NCBI GenBank assembly: GCA_944371995.1
Contig: CALVYD010000004.1
Coordinates: 19,081-83,080, forward strand
Reading direction: 5' to 3'
Source of the DNA: an uncultured Bacilli bacterium
Lineage (GTDB): Bacteria; Bacillota_I; Bacilli_A; RF39; UBA660
DNA length: 64,000 nt
The position numbers and the translations under genes are program-made. Below, piece by piece: positions 44,389 through 53,411 of this stretch. Position 1 is the first letter of the stretch; each line of letters begins with the position of its first letter. The notes below the pieces were generated by a model. It was not told the DNA's origin, did not search any database, and worked only from the letters and a program-made list of their open reading frames with translations.

Positions 44389-44830
44389 AGGATTTGAAAT
44401 AGTTAAAGGTTATGAAGATAAGGATATCCATATTCCAGTTAGAAAGACAAAACATTCTGCTGGATATGATGTGGAGGCTGCAGAAGATATTGTAATACCA
44501 AAGTATTATCCTGGTATTAAGCCGACATTAATTCCTACAGGGTTAAAAGCGTATTGTAGGGAGGATGAGTGCTTTTTATTATTAAATCGTAGTAGTGGCC
44601 CTAAAAAAGGGTTTGTGCTTGCTAATAGCGTTGGTTTAGTAGACTCTGACTATTATGGTAATCCTGATAATGATGGTCATTTTTACTTTGCTTATTTTAA
44701 TTGTAGTGATCATGATATTAATGTAAAAAAAGGAGATGTTATTGGACAAGTAGTATTTCAGAAGTTTTTAGTTACGGATGACGATAGTGCAGTTGGAGAG
44801 AGACTAGGAGGGTTCGGGTCTACTGATTAA
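44378..44830 (+). CDS. dut: dUTP diphosphatase (trimeric dUTPase family)
   Basis: Hydrolyses dUTP to dUMP, keeping uracil out of DNA and supplying dTMP precursor. 150 residues with family motifs: KHSAGYDVEAAEDI (motif 1), LNRSSGPKKGFVLANSVGLVDSDYYGN (2-3 region) and the C-terminal GERLGGFGSTD (motif 5, the flexible P-loop-like arm). GGAGGGAAG precedes the ATG at 44378. It lies between two ribonucleotide reductase operons. Confidence 0.92.
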   Translation: MRNRGFEIVKGYEDKDIHIPVRKTKHSAGYDVEAAEDIVIPKYYPGIKPTLIPTGLKAYCREDECFLLLNRSSGPKKGFVLANSVGLVDSDYYGNPDNDGHFYFAYFNCSDHDINVKKGDVIGQVVFQKFLVTDDDSAVGERLGGFGSTD

Positions 44831-45162
44831 AAATCTAAAAAAATTAAAAATATTTAAAAGCTATTTTTTTTAATTTTTAATTTTTTTTTGCAATTTTTTC
44901 TTGTAAAATGTTGAAAAATAAGGAAAATATTCGTTTTTAATATTTAATTTTTAACAAAAATATAAAAAATGATTTTAATAATTTTTAAAAAATGTCTATT
45001 GTTGTAAATTGTCGTAAATCGAACAAAAAACATTTTTTTACAAAATCTAGCTATATCAATACTTTTGAAAAAAGTGGTAAAATTTTCATGATATTGTCTA
45101 TTGCATTTTAGAATTTTGCATTTTACAATTGATGTAGACATAGAGGTTTTGGAGGTAAATGT
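44831..45162. other. very AT-rich intergenic region upstream of the second nrdD
   Basis: About 330 bases with long A and T tracts. A self-complementary A/T stretch at 44835-44890 could end the dut transcript. Toward the right, TTGCAT (45101-45106), 17 bp and TACAAT (45124-45129) form a likely nrdD promoter. I see no copy of the 41226-41243 palindrome, no DnaA-box cluster and no gene. Confidence 0.6.
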
Positions 45163-47493
45163 ATGGCAGATACAAATGAGTTAAATGAGATGTTAGAAGA
45201 TGTTACAGTAATTAAGAGAAATGGTAAAAAAGTGGCTTTTGATGGAGCAAAAATCGCTTTGGCAATAAAAAAAGGGTTTGATAGTGTTGAAATTGATGAT
45301 GATGAATCTGAAAAGGAGAGAAAATATACTTCACAAGATATTCAAAAAGTATATCAAGCTGTTTTAAAAAAGATTGAACGTGATGCGAAAGAGAAAAATA
45401 ATCGCTTTAAGATAGAAGAGATTCAAGATTATATTGAAGGAGAACTTTCTAGTAAAGGATATGATGATGTTTATAAATCATTTTCTGAGTATCGTGAAAG
45501 AAGAAATCAGTCAAGAGAGAGTTTCTTTGGAGATAATAAGACTCATAAGTTTTTAAAATCTTTAGAAAATTTAGGTTTAAAATCAGCTAATGAAGAAGAT
45601 GCGAAACGAGAAAATGCTAATATTGATGGAAATAGTCCCATGGGAACCATGCTACAGTATGGAGCAACAGTTTCTAAAGAGTTTGCAAAAGCATATTTAA
45701 TGAAGAAAGAGTATGCTGAACTTCATGATAATGGTACTATTCATATTCATGATATGGATTTTCTAGCCATGGGAACTACTACTTGTTGTCAAATTGATTT
45801 ATCAAAATTGTTTAAAAATGGATTTGATACTGGACATGGTTATGTTCGCCCTCCACAAGATATTTCAACATATGCATCCCTTGCTTGTATTGTTATTCAA
45901 GCAAATCAAAATGATCAACATGGTGGACAAGCGATACCAGCTTTGGATTATTATTTAGCACCAGGTGTTCTTAAAACTTTTAAAAAACAATTTAAGCAGA
46001 CAATTTATGATTTCCTTGATTTAGAGGGATTTATTCCAATTATTAATATTGACAGAATTATTCGTGAGATTGATAAGCTAGAATCTATTGAGGTAAAGGT
46101 AGAAGAGTTTAGTGATTATAGTAAAGGCTCAAGTCGAATTCATGAAATTTTTGAAAAGAGTTATGAAAAAGCGTTACAAAAGACTGATCGTGCTACACAA
46201 CAAGCAATGGAAGCATTTATTCATAATTTAAATACTATGCATTCTAGAGCAGGTGCTCAGGTTCCATTTTCTTCTGTTAATTTTGGAACAGATACTTCTC
46301 CTGAAGGTAGAATGGTAATAAAGAATTTCTTACTTTCTGCTGATCGTGGACTTGGAAAAGGTGAAACACCAATCTTTCCAGTATCTATATTTAAGGTAAA
46401 AGAAGGAGTTAATTATAATAAAGAAGATCCAAATTACGATTTATTTAGATTAGCTTGTCAGGTTTCTGCAAAAAGACTTTTCCCTAACTTTGCCTTTATT
46501 GATGCTCCATTTAATAAACAATATTATAAAGAAGGAGATTTTAATACAGAAATTGCTTATATGGGATGTCGTACTAGAGTTATCGGCGATGTTACTTCTC
46601 CAGATAATGAAGTGGTTACAGGACGTGGAAATTTATCTTTTACGACGATTAATTTACCAAGACTTGGAATTAAATATGGTATTTGTTTGAAAGAAAGAGA
46701 AAAACCAGATATGAAAGGTTTTTATCAAGAACTTGGGGAAGTAATGGATATTGTTCGTGATCAGTTACTAGAACGTTTTGAAGTACAATGTAGTAAACAT
46801 AATTATAATTTTCCATTTTTACTTGGACAAGGTGTTTGGACGAACGGAGAAAAGTTAAAACCATCTGATCGTCTTCGTAAAGTTTGGAAACACGGATCTT
46901 TATCTACTGGATTTATTGGTCTTGCTGAGTGTCTAAAAGCCTTAACTGGTAAACATCATGGTGAAAGTGAAGAAAGTCAAAAATTAGGGTTAGAAATTAT
47001 TAAGTTTATGCGTGATCGTTGTGATGAGAACTCTAAAAAATATAATTTGAATTTTACTTGTTTAGCAACACCAGCAGAAGGATTATCTGGTAGATTTACT
47101 AGAATTGATAGAGCTATTTATGGAAAAATTAAAGGTGTTACAGATAGAGAATATTATACAAATTCTTTCCATATACCAGTTTATTATCATATTAGTATTA
47201 CTGATAAAATTGAGAAAGAAGCTCCATATCATGAATTTACTAATGGAGGTCATATTTCTTATATTGAATTAGATGGTGATACTGCTTCTAATGTTGATGC
47301 TTTTGAAAGAGTTATTCGTGTGATGAAAGAAGCTGGTATAGGATACGGGGCAATTAATCATCCAGTGGATCGTGATCCTGTTTGTGGATATGTTGGTGTG
47401 ATTAATGATGTATGTCCTAAATGTGGACGTCGTGAATTTGAGGGCGTTCCGATTGAACAGATTACATCTATTGATAATAATTGTTGTGAATAG
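45163..47493 (+). CDS. nrdD: anaerobic ribonucleoside-triphosphate reductase, second copy, lacking the glycyl-radical domain
   Basis: Class III reductase catalytic chain of 776 residues: ATP-cone (VIKRNGKKVAFDGAKIALAI), then SPMGTMLQYG, IHIHDMDFLAMGTTTCCQID, NDQHGGQAIPALDYYLAPG, NTMHSRAGAQVPFSSVNFG and the Cys-containing NFTCLATPAEGLSGRF. It reaches the zinc-site region (VCGYVG...CPKCG) and then stops with DNNCCE, before the RITGYL-type radical loop that normally ends NrdD. That loop is encoded by the next gene. TTTTGGAGGT precedes the ATG. Confidence 0.92.
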   Translation: MADTNELNEMLEDVTVIKRNGKKVAFDGAKIALAIKKGFDSVEIDDDESEKERKYTSQDIQKVYQAVLKKIERDAKEKNNRFKIEEIQDYIEGELSSKGYDDVYKSFSEYRERRNQSRESFFGDNKTHKFLKSLENLGLKSANEEDAKRENANIDGNSPMGTMLQYGATVSKEFAKAYLMKKEYAELHDNGTIHIHDMDFLAMGTTTCCQIDLSKLFKNGFDTGHGYVRPPQDISTYASLACIVIQANQNDQHGGQAIPALDYYLAPGVLKTFKKQFKQTIYDFLDLEGFIPIINIDRIIREIDKLESIEVKVEEFSDYSKGSSRIHEIFEKSYEKALQKTDRATQQAMEAFIHNLNTMHSRAGAQVPFSSVNFGTDTSPEGRMVIKNFLLSADRGLGKGETPIFPVSIFKVKEGVNYNKEDPNYDLFRLACQVSAKRLFPNFAFIDAPFNKQYYKEGDFNTEIAYMGCRTRVIGDVTSPDNEVVTGRGNLSFTTINLPRLGIKYGICLKEREKPDMKGFYQELGEVMDIVRDQLLERFEVQCSKHNYNFPFLLGQGVWTNGEKLKPSDRLRKVWKHGSLSTGFIGLAECLKALTGKHHGESEESQKLGLEIIKFMRDRCDENSKKYNLNFTCLATPAEGLSGRFTRIDRAIYGKIKGVTDREYYTNSFHIPVYYHISITDKIEKEAPYHEFTNGGHISYIELDGDTASNVDAFERVIRVMKEAGIGYGAINHPVDRDPVCGYVGVINDVCPKCGRREFEGVPIEQITSIDNNCCE

Positions 47494-47531
47494 TTATATA
47501 TATATAATAAAGAAAAGAGGAGTGAAATATT

Positions 47532-47696
47532 ATGGAAAAAATTATTGGTGAAGGACAAAAGTTTGAAAGAATTAGACGAGTTACTGGATATTTAGCTGGA
47601 GATGTTTCTAGATTTAATAATGGTAAACGTGCAGAAGAAAGAGATCGTGTAAAACATTCTGGATTAAAAGAAATTATGTCTAAAGAAGGTAAGTAA
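47532..47696 (+). CDS. stand-alone glycyl-radical domain of class III ribonucleotide reductase
   Basis: A 54-residue gene whose product reads FERIRRVTGYLAGDVSRFNN then GKRAEERDRVKH, which is the C-terminal glycyl-radical segment of NrdD (radical Gly19 in VTGYL). It has its own AAGAGGAG ribosome site, lies 38 bases after the truncated nrdD in a different frame, and ends one base before nrdG. The product probably docks on the catalytic chain and receives the radical from NrdG. Identification is by motif; assembly is inference. Confidence 0.85.
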   Translation: MEKIIGEGQKFERIRRVTGYLAGDVSRFNNGKRAEERDRVKHSGLKEIMSKEGK

Positions 47697-47697
47697 T

Positions 47698-48249
47698 ATG
47701 AAAATAAGATTGGCTGCCTATCTACAACCAGACTCTATTGTAGATGGTGAGGGTATTCGAACTGTTCTATGGACGCAAGGATGTCCTCATCATTGTCCTG
47801 GATGTCATAATCCTGATACTCATGATTTTGAAGGCGGGGCGTTGATAGATGTAGATGAAGTTATATCAGAACTTAAAAAGATTAAAAATCAAGATGGAAT
47901 TACTTTGTCTGGTGGAGATCCAGTATGTCAGGCAGATGCTTGCTACGAAATTAGTAAAGCAGCTCATGCACAGGGACTTAATGTATGGTGTTATACTGGT
48001 TTTACGTATGAGCAAATGTTATTAAATCCGAAAGCAAGGCGTTTACTTGAACAAATTGATGTTTTAGTAGATGGTAAGTTTATTTTGGAAGAGAAAAGTT
48101 ATGATCTTTATTTTAGAGGATCTAGAAATCAAAGAATTATTGATGTTGCTAAAAGTTTAGAACAGCAACGAGTAGTTCTTATTGATAAATATATGCAAGA
48201 TAAAAATTATCAGATAAGTTATAAAAAACCAGATTATTTATTTATTTAA
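47698..48249 (+). CDS. nrdG: anaerobic ribonucleotide reductase activating enzyme, second copy
   Basis: A 183-residue radical-SAM activase: SIVDGEGIRTVLWTQGCPHHCPGCHNPDTH with the CxxxCxxC motif, then ITLSGGDPVCQADACYEI. It starts one base after the glycyl-radical gene, tightly coupling activase and radical subunit. Similar to but clearly distinct from the activase at 43434. Confidence 0.94.
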   Translation: MKIRLAAYLQPDSIVDGEGIRTVLWTQGCPHHCPGCHNPDTHDFEGGALIDVDEVISELKKIKNQDGITLSGGDPVCQADACYEISKAAHAQGLNVWCYTGFTYEQMLLNPKARRLLEQIDVLVDGKFILEEKSYDLYFRGSRNQRIIDVAKSLEQQRVVLIDKYMQDKNYQISYKKPDYLFI

Positions 48250-48275
48250 TTAATTAATCTGGTTTTTGATTTGAC
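48224..48275 (+). terminator. intrinsic terminator after the second nrdG
   Basis: A perfect 13-bp stem (48224-48236 with 48255-48267) whose 5' arm lies in the last nrdG codons. Immediately downstream TTGACA (48271-48276), 18 bp and TACAAT (48295-48300) form the promoter of the next gene. Confidence 0.85.
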
Positions 48276-48346
48276 AAAATAGTAAAGATGAGTGTACAAT
48301 CTATATATAGGATATGGAAATAGATATTGATAAAGAGGTGGAAAGA

Positions 48347-48811
48347 ATGAAAAAATCTAATAGTAAATTCAAGGGGAAAGTTGGTTTTATTATCGTATTA
48401 CTTGCAGTTATTCTGATTGCGGTAGGTTTGGTACTAGTTTTTTTACCAGATAAGGAAGAAGCTAAGTCCAATAAAACAATTACTAATGATAGTGAAGAAT
48501 TAAAAAAACTTCATTGTTTAGACGGTTTATGTGTTGAAAAAATGGATATTTCTTATAATGAGGGAGAAGGAGTAGGTTCTATACTTTTCTATATTCAAAA
48601 TACTGGTGAAGTAGATGTTCCTGCTGGCTTTTTAAAGGTTGTTTTTGATAACAGTAATCAAAAAGAATTTATTTTACGTTATGTAGATTTCTTACCAGGG
48701 GATACTCAGTCTATAGAAATTGAATTTACAGAAAAAGATATTACTGAAACTACTGATTATGAATTACAATATTTAACAGAAGAAGAGTTACAAACTGTTA
48801 CTTCTTACTAG
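48347..48811 (+). CDS. single-pass membrane protein with external beta-rich domain
   Basis: A 154-residue protein: basic N-terminus, membrane helix (about 12-33), then an external domain with two Cys (LHCLDGLCVEKMD) and a FxLYD-like beta-sandwich pattern (IQNTGEVDVPAGFLKVVF, LPGDTQSIEIEF). GAGGTGG precedes the ATG at 48347. The next gene is a prepilin-like protein; a shared surface role is possible but unproven. Confidence 0.6.
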   Translation: MKKSNSKFKGKVGFIIVLLAVILIAVGLVLVFLPDKEEAKSNKTITNDSEELKKLHCLDGLCVEKMDISYNEGEGVGSILFYIQNTGEVDVPAGFLKVVFDNSNQKEFILRYVDFLPGDTQSIEIEFTEKDITETTDYELQYLTEEELQTVTSY

Positions 48812-48851
48812 TTTTTGAAAGTGTAATTTAAACAGAAAGGGTGTATAACCA

Positions 48852-49550
48852 ATGTTGTCTAGAAAAAGATTAAATAATCATGGTTTTACCATGGTTGAAT
48901 TATTGGTTACCATTGTTATTTTAGGTGTTTTAATGGGTGCTGCTATTGGAGCGGTATCATGGATTTTAGATGATGCAGAAGATAATTATTATGAAACATT
49001 AGAGAAAAATGTTGCCATGGGAGCTGAAAGCTATTATGCAGACCATAGAGGGTCTTTACCAAAATCTGTTGGTCAAAGCAGGACAATATTGATTAAGACT
49101 TTGGTAGAGCAAGGATATCTTCCTGATGTTGTTGATCGTTCAAAAAAAGACTGTTCTCAATCTGAAAATAGTTATGTAAAAGTAACTAAAAGTTCTAAAT
49201 CTAATTATAAGTATGATGTTTATTTAGATTGTCCTTCCTATCAAACTACAGATAATACTGTTGCTAAAACGGTTAATATTAATGTTACTTTTAATGCCGG
49301 TACTAATCCTTCAGCAACTATTAATGTTAGTACTTCTAGTGATAATCAGATAGCAAGTTATCAATATTATATTCTTCAGAATGAACAACAGGTATATATG
49401 TCTGAATCTATTACTGTTGGAAATTTGTCAAGTGTTAGTAGAAATGTTGATTTAACTAGTTATGCTCCTGGAACTATAAAAATTGTCGTTACTGCTTATG
49501 ATGTTCAGGGAACTTCTAAAACTGTAACGAAAGAACAAACTTTGTCTTAA
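48852..49550 (+). CDS. type IV pilin-like (prepilin) protein
   Basis: A 232-residue protein with a class III prepilin leader: RKRLNNHGFTMVELLVTIVILGVLMGAA, i.e. cleavage after the Gly before FTMVELL, with the conserved Glu at +5. The hydrophobic helix is followed by a pilin-type external domain with two Cys (KKDCSQSE, YLDCPSY) and a C-terminal beta-rich part. No prepilin peptidase, ATPase or other pilin genes lie nearby, so it depends on assembly proteins elsewhere or is a lone surface protein. Confidence 0.85.
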   Translation: MLSRKRLNNHGFTMVELLVTIVILGVLMGAAIGAVSWILDDAEDNYYETLEKNVAMGAESYYADHRGSLPKSVGQSRTILIKTLVEQGYLPDVVDRSKKDCSQSENSYVKVTKSSKSNYKYDVYLDCPSYQTTDNTVAKTVNINVTFNAGTNPSATINVSTSSDNQIASYQYYILQNEQQVYMSESITVGNLSSVSRNVDLTSYAPGTIKIVVTAYDVQGTSKTVTKEQTLS

Positions 49551-49624
49551 TATCATTATATTAATCGAGTAATAATTAGAAGAGTTTGACTAAATATTTT
49601 AATTTTTAGTTTCTATTATAGGAT

Positions 49625-49658
49625 AAAATGGAAATAAGTATTTTCCATTTTTTTCTTT
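49625..49658 (+). terminator. intrinsic terminator after the prepilin gene
   Basis: A 10-bp stem (49625-49634 with 49642-49651), seven-base loop and a T-rich tail, about 75 bases after the stop. Confidence 0.75.
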
Positions 49659-49687
49659 TATGGTATTATTATACTAGAGGTAAGTAT

Positions 49688-50404
49688 ATGAAGATACAAA
49701 GAATTAAACCAAGTGTGAGAAATCATATTCATCAAAAATGGTATGAAAAAAGATTAGTTTTTAAGAGTTTTATTTGTTTAATATATCTAATTGTTATTAC
49801 TATTTTGATTGTTTGTATTTATCAACTATATAATGAGAAAAAAGAAGTCCTTCCATGGAATCAAGTAGAGTCTGTTGATGATTACAGTTATATTACTATT
49901 TCTAGAATGAGTGAGAAATTCGCATATTATCAAGATTCTAATAAGGAAATCCACTTTGTTATCGAACAAGAAGATACTGGTCTTTGGCATACTTATTTGA
50001 TTGCTATTAATGCTGAGGATTATGATAAGTATAAAGCTATTATTGATTATACTTATGAGCGTACTACTGAAGTTCCTGAGCCAGTCAAAGTGTATGGTTA
50101 TCCGGTTGTTATTGATGATAAATTAAAAGAATTGGCTATTCAAAATATCACTAACTTTGTTCCGGCTGAAAATGAAGTAGTTATTACCAGTGATAATTTT
50201 AATACTTATTTAACTAATAGTTATTTAGATACGACTATTCCTCGTAGAGAAGAGTTTAGTATTGTACTTTGTATTGTAATTATTATTTTACTTATTGTTT
50301 TATTTTTATTTATTATTACTTTATTTGATAGAGATAAAATTGTATATCAAAAAGTAGAAGATGCTTATCATAAAAAGAAAAAATTATTTTCTGTTCAGAA
50401 GTAG
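49688..50404 (+). CDS. two-pass membrane protein, unknown
   Basis: A 238-residue protein with an N-terminal membrane helix (about 28-50), a ~135-residue external region (RMSEKFAYYQDSNKE, DTGLWHTYLIAIN) and a second helix near 195-220. A short basic tail follows. AGAGGTAAG precedes the ATG at 49688; the longer frame from 49628 runs through the terminator. Family not recognised. It precedes the FemX-like gene. Confidence 0.6.
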   Translation: MKIQRIKPSVRNHIHQKWYEKRLVFKSFICLIYLIVITILIVCIYQLYNEKKEVLPWNQVESVDDYSYITISRMSEKFAYYQDSNKEIHFVIEQEDTGLWHTYLIAINAEDYDKYKAIIDYTYERTTEVPEPVKVYGYPVVIDDKLKELAIQNITNFVPAENEVVITSDNFNTYLTNSYLDTTIPRREEFSIVLCIVIIILLIVLFLFIITLFDRDKIVYQKVEDAYHKKKKLFSVQK

Positions 50405-50455
50405 TTATTTGATAAAATACTTGTTTTCATATATACTAATATAGAAGGTGATATT

Positions 50456-51682
50456 ATGCAATTTTTAGAGATTACAGAAGAAGAATATCGTAAGTTTTGG
50501 GAAAATCATCCATTAAAGACTTTTTTATCTGCACCTGAGATTGGTGAACTTAGAAAAAGTAATGGCTGGGATGTTTATTTTGTTGGTGTTAAAGATAATA
50601 ATGATGTAGTAGCAGCAGCGATGATTGTCTCTCATAAGCGTCATTTTGGTAAATATGAATTCTATTCTCCTAGAGGAGTTTTAGTTGATTATGAGAATAA
50701 AGAGTTATTAGATTATTTTTTAAAGGAAATTAAGAATTTTGTTAGAAAACATCATGGCTATATTTTTAGAATGGATCCATATGTTATTTATAAAGAAAGA
50801 GATATTGATGGAAATATAGTAGAAGATGGTGTAGATCATAGTAATGTTGTTTCTCATTTAGAAAGTTTGGGATTTAAAAAGGTAAGTATTCCTGATATGG
50901 AACAAGTTGGTTGGATGTTTTCTTTACCGCTAGAAGGAAAGACTTGTGAACAAATATTAAAAGAGATGAAGCCTAATACTAGAAATACGATTCGTAAGAC
51001 TGAAAAAATTGGTATTACTGTAAAAGAATTAGGATATGATGAATTGGATCGATTTCAAAATATTATGGTAGAAACTGGAGAAAGAAAGAATTTTTCTATT
51101 CGTAGTGTTGATTATTATCAAAAGATGTATGAACTTTTTCATGATAAGAGTGAAGTTAAGTATTATGTTACCGAGTTAGATTTAGTAAAGTATCAGAAGA
51201 AATTAGAAGAAGATAAAAAATCAGCAGAAGATAAGTTATCTAAGCTTAGTGATGCGAAATATAATGAAGGTCAAAAGAAAAACTTAGAGAATGAAATTGC
51301 TTCTTATGAGAAGAGAATTAAGGAAGCAGAAGATATTAGAAAAGAGAAAAATACGGATGTTATTACTTTGTCTGGTTCGATGTTTATGATTATACAGCCT
51401 GAGATTATTTATTTATCTAGTGGTAATTATGAAGAGTTTATGAAATTTAATTCTCAATATTTATTACAATGGATGATGATTCAATACGGGATCGAACATG
51501 GATTTAAGAAGCATAATTTTTATGGAATTCCTGCTAATATTAATGAGCATCCAAAAGATTATGGAATTTATGAGTTTAAACGGGGATTTAATGGTATTGT
51601 TGAGGAGTTGATTGGTGAGTTTGAACTTCCTGTTACTTGGCATTATTATTTGATTAAGTTTATCCATAAAATTAGGAATTAG
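50456..51682 (+). CDS. FemX/MurM-type peptidoglycan interpeptide bridge aminoacyltransferase
   Basis: Adds an amino acid from aminoacyl-tRNA to the lysine side chain of a wall precursor. 408 residues with two GNAT-like subdomains (SPRGVLVDYENKELL; MKPNTRNTIRKTEKIGI) and the inserted antiparallel coiled coil (about 245-300) seen in FemA. The C-terminal HNFYGIPANINEHPKDYGIYEFKRGFNG-type block is present. The tRNA and amino acid used cannot be deduced. It implies branched peptidoglycan cross-links. Confidence 0.88.
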   Translation: MQFLEITEEEYRKFWENHPLKTFLSAPEIGELRKSNGWDVYFVGVKDNNDVVAAAMIVSHKRHFGKYEFYSPRGVLVDYENKELLDYFLKEIKNFVRKHHGYIFRMDPYVIYKERDIDGNIVEDGVDHSNVVSHLESLGFKKVSIPDMEQVGWMFSLPLEGKTCEQILKEMKPNTRNTIRKTEKIGITVKELGYDELDRFQNIMVETGERKNFSIRSVDYYQKMYELFHDKSEVKYYVTELDLVKYQKKLEEDKKSAEDKLSKLSDAKYNEGQKKNLENEIASYEKRIKEAEDIRKEKNTDVITLSGSMFMIIQPEIIYLSSGNYEEFMKFNSQYLLQWMMIQYGIEHGFKKHNFYGIPANINEHPKDYGIYEFKRGFNGIVEELIGEFELPVTWHYYLIKFIHKIRN

Positions 51683-51763
51683 AGGAAGCTAGGGCTTCTT
51701 TTTTCTTGCTTTTTTAGTGCTTTCTTGATATTATATATGGAACTTTTAATAAGAGGGATAATT

Positions 51764-52606
51764 ATGAAGTGTGATTATATAAGTTTTGCTCAAAAGATAA
51801 TTGAAGGCAGATGTTCAACAAATAATGGTGATGATGTTTATCATTCTACTTCTTTTATTTATAAAACTACTAATGAAGATATGCAATACTATCAGAAGTA
51901 TTTACAAGATTGTAATCGAGCCTTAACTGTGATTTCTTCGTCAGAACAAATTTTTAATCAAGTTGTAGAGGGAACTTCTAATATTGATATCTTTGATATT
52001 AGTATTTTTCCATATTATTACTTTACCTTAAAAAGAGCAGGTATTCTTTTATTTTCAGAAGTGAATAAATATTGTGATTTTTTCTATGGTGATATTGATG
52101 TAGAAGGCGATGATTATTATGATGATATGTATGATGAAATGAGAAAATTTCTCGACTCTGATTCCAAAGAATTCTGGGATAGTTTATTTTCTTTTTATGA
52201 TTGGTCTGATATTTATCATTCGATGTTATTTTCTAGTGAACCTTATACATTAAAACGTGTTGTTAATAGAAATAAGCATTTACAACCAGTAGAATACTTA
52301 AAATTGCATGATACTATTTCTAAAGTTAACTTTACTCCTTATATAGGTGATATTAATCAATTAGCAAGTGACTTACCATCTTCTTATGATGTAGTTAATT
52401 TATCTAATATTTCTACTTATCAATCTGTTGCAAGTTATCGGAAATTGTTGGAGGCGATTCCTTTAGAGAAAAATGGTCAAGTACTAAGTTATTTTTATCA
52501 AATTGATGATAAGGTAAGAAATTCCTTTCAAGAGTTAAGTCCTATTTATGATGTTTTTCCTAACCATAATGGTGTTATGATTTATACAAAAAAAGCAAGT
52601 AAGTAG
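51764..52606 (+). CDS. DUF3419-like SAM-binding protein (putative)
   Basis: A 280-residue soluble protein. The segment ALTVISSSEQIFNQVVEGTS followed by IDIFDIS resembles the SAM-binding motif of DUF3419 proteins (the BtaA-like 3-amino-3-carboxypropyl transferase group). A later YDVVNLSNIS and GQVLSYFYQID fit a Rossmann methyltransferase-like end. AGAGGGAT precedes the ATG at 51764. Substrate unknown; confidence rests on short motifs. Confidence 0.5.
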   Translation: MKCDYISFAQKIIEGRCSTNNGDDVYHSTSFIYKTTNEDMQYYQKYLQDCNRALTVISSSEQIFNQVVEGTSNIDIFDISIFPYYYFTLKRAGILLFSEVNKYCDFFYGDIDVEGDDYYDDMYDEMRKFLDSDSKEFWDSLFSFYDWSDIYHSMLFSSEPYTLKRVVNRNKHLQPVEYLKLHDTISKVNFTPYIGDINQLASDLPSSYDVVNLSNISTYQSVASYRKLLEAIPLEKNGQVLSYFYQIDDKVRNSFQELSPIYDVFPNHNGVMIYTKKASK

Positions 52607-52621
52607 TTACTTGTATTTTTT
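52596..52621. terminator. terminator between converging genes
   Basis: CAAGTAA (52596-52602) pairs perfectly with TTACTTG (52607-52613) around GTAG, followed by a T-rich tail; it overlaps the stop of the DUF3419-like gene and lies at the end of ylmH. Confidence 0.8.
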
Positions 52622-53288
52622 ACATTCTATGATATAGTTTTTGCTTTTTGTTTCTTTTTTTGATACCTATATATTGATATTTACCATAGCGTCTGATACT
52701 GAATATATCATTTTCTTTTAGTTGGTAGGAGTTATTTTTTAGAATATCATAGTTTAATATTATTTCTTTATTTTTTATTTTTTCTATGATGTTTGGTCTG
52801 CTAGTTTGTATTAATCTAGAAATTACTGTATCAATTCTAGTACTTGATGCGATGATTTCGATTGCCTCATATTCTTTATGATATTCTTTTAGTGTTTCTA
52901 GAGGTACTTCTATTAATTCTACGTGAGAGTTTTTTATCAGTAATAAATTGTTTTTAATATAGGGAGCGATACTTTCTAATACATAGATATAATAATGATT
53001 ATTAGTAATTACTATGTCTCCAAATAGTTCACTGGTGATGTTTAGAGAAAAGAGTGTACCTAGTATTTCTCTATGTTCTAGAGGTATTTTTGATTTTATT
53101 TCATATAGAATTACTTTTGGTTCTTCTTTTATATAAAAGATGTTTTTTTCACTATCGGGATATGGTTTATATATTTGATATGGTTCTTTTTTTAATTTTT
53201 TTGCTAGTTCTAGTTGTTCTTTTGGATCTAAGAAGAATGTTGCTTCTTTTCTATATAGACGGTTTAAGTTTTTTTCTATTTTGTACAT
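52620..53288 (-). CDS. YlmH/RqcP2-like S4-domain RNA-binding protein
   Basis: A 222-residue protein with the YlmH layout: N-terminal helical region, a central domain (about 60-150; LGTLFSLNITSELFGDIVI), and a C-terminal S4 domain (ASSTRIDTVISRLIQTSRP...). In B. subtilis YlmH binds the 50S subunit carrying peptidyl-tRNA and can take part in ribosome-associated quality control. AAAGGTGAT precedes the ATG at 53288. In B. subtilis it lies by divIVA; here it is alone. Confidence 0.85.
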   Translation of the reverse strand: MYKIEKNLNRLYRKEATFFLDPKEQLELAKKLKKEPYQIYKPYPDSEKNIFYIKEEPKVILYEIKSKIPLEHREILGTLFSLNITSELFGDIVITNNHYYIYVLESIAPYIKNNLLLIKNSHVELIEVPLETLKEYHKEYEAIEIIASSTRIDTVISRLIQTSRPNIIEKIKNKEIILNYDILKNNSYQLKENDIFSIRRYGKYQYIGIKKRNKKQKLYHRM

Positions 53289-53411
53289 AGTATCACCTTT
53301 TAATATTTTTTTTTAGGTTCTTTCTTTGTTCTTGCCTAGTATAGCATATTTTTAAGGATAGTAAAAGTATATAAAAATTGTTATAATAGATAGAAATAAG
53401 TGGTGAAGTTT

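Noticed and set aside
44831..45162. Extremely AT-rich gap considered as a replication origin.
   Set aside because: No DnaA-box cluster, no dnaA/dnaN nearby; a plain promoter and terminator explain it.
47494..47531. Programmed frameshift joining nrdD to the glycyl-radical gene.
   Set aside because: The small gene has its own ribosome site and ATG, and there are stops and no slippery site in the 38-base gap.
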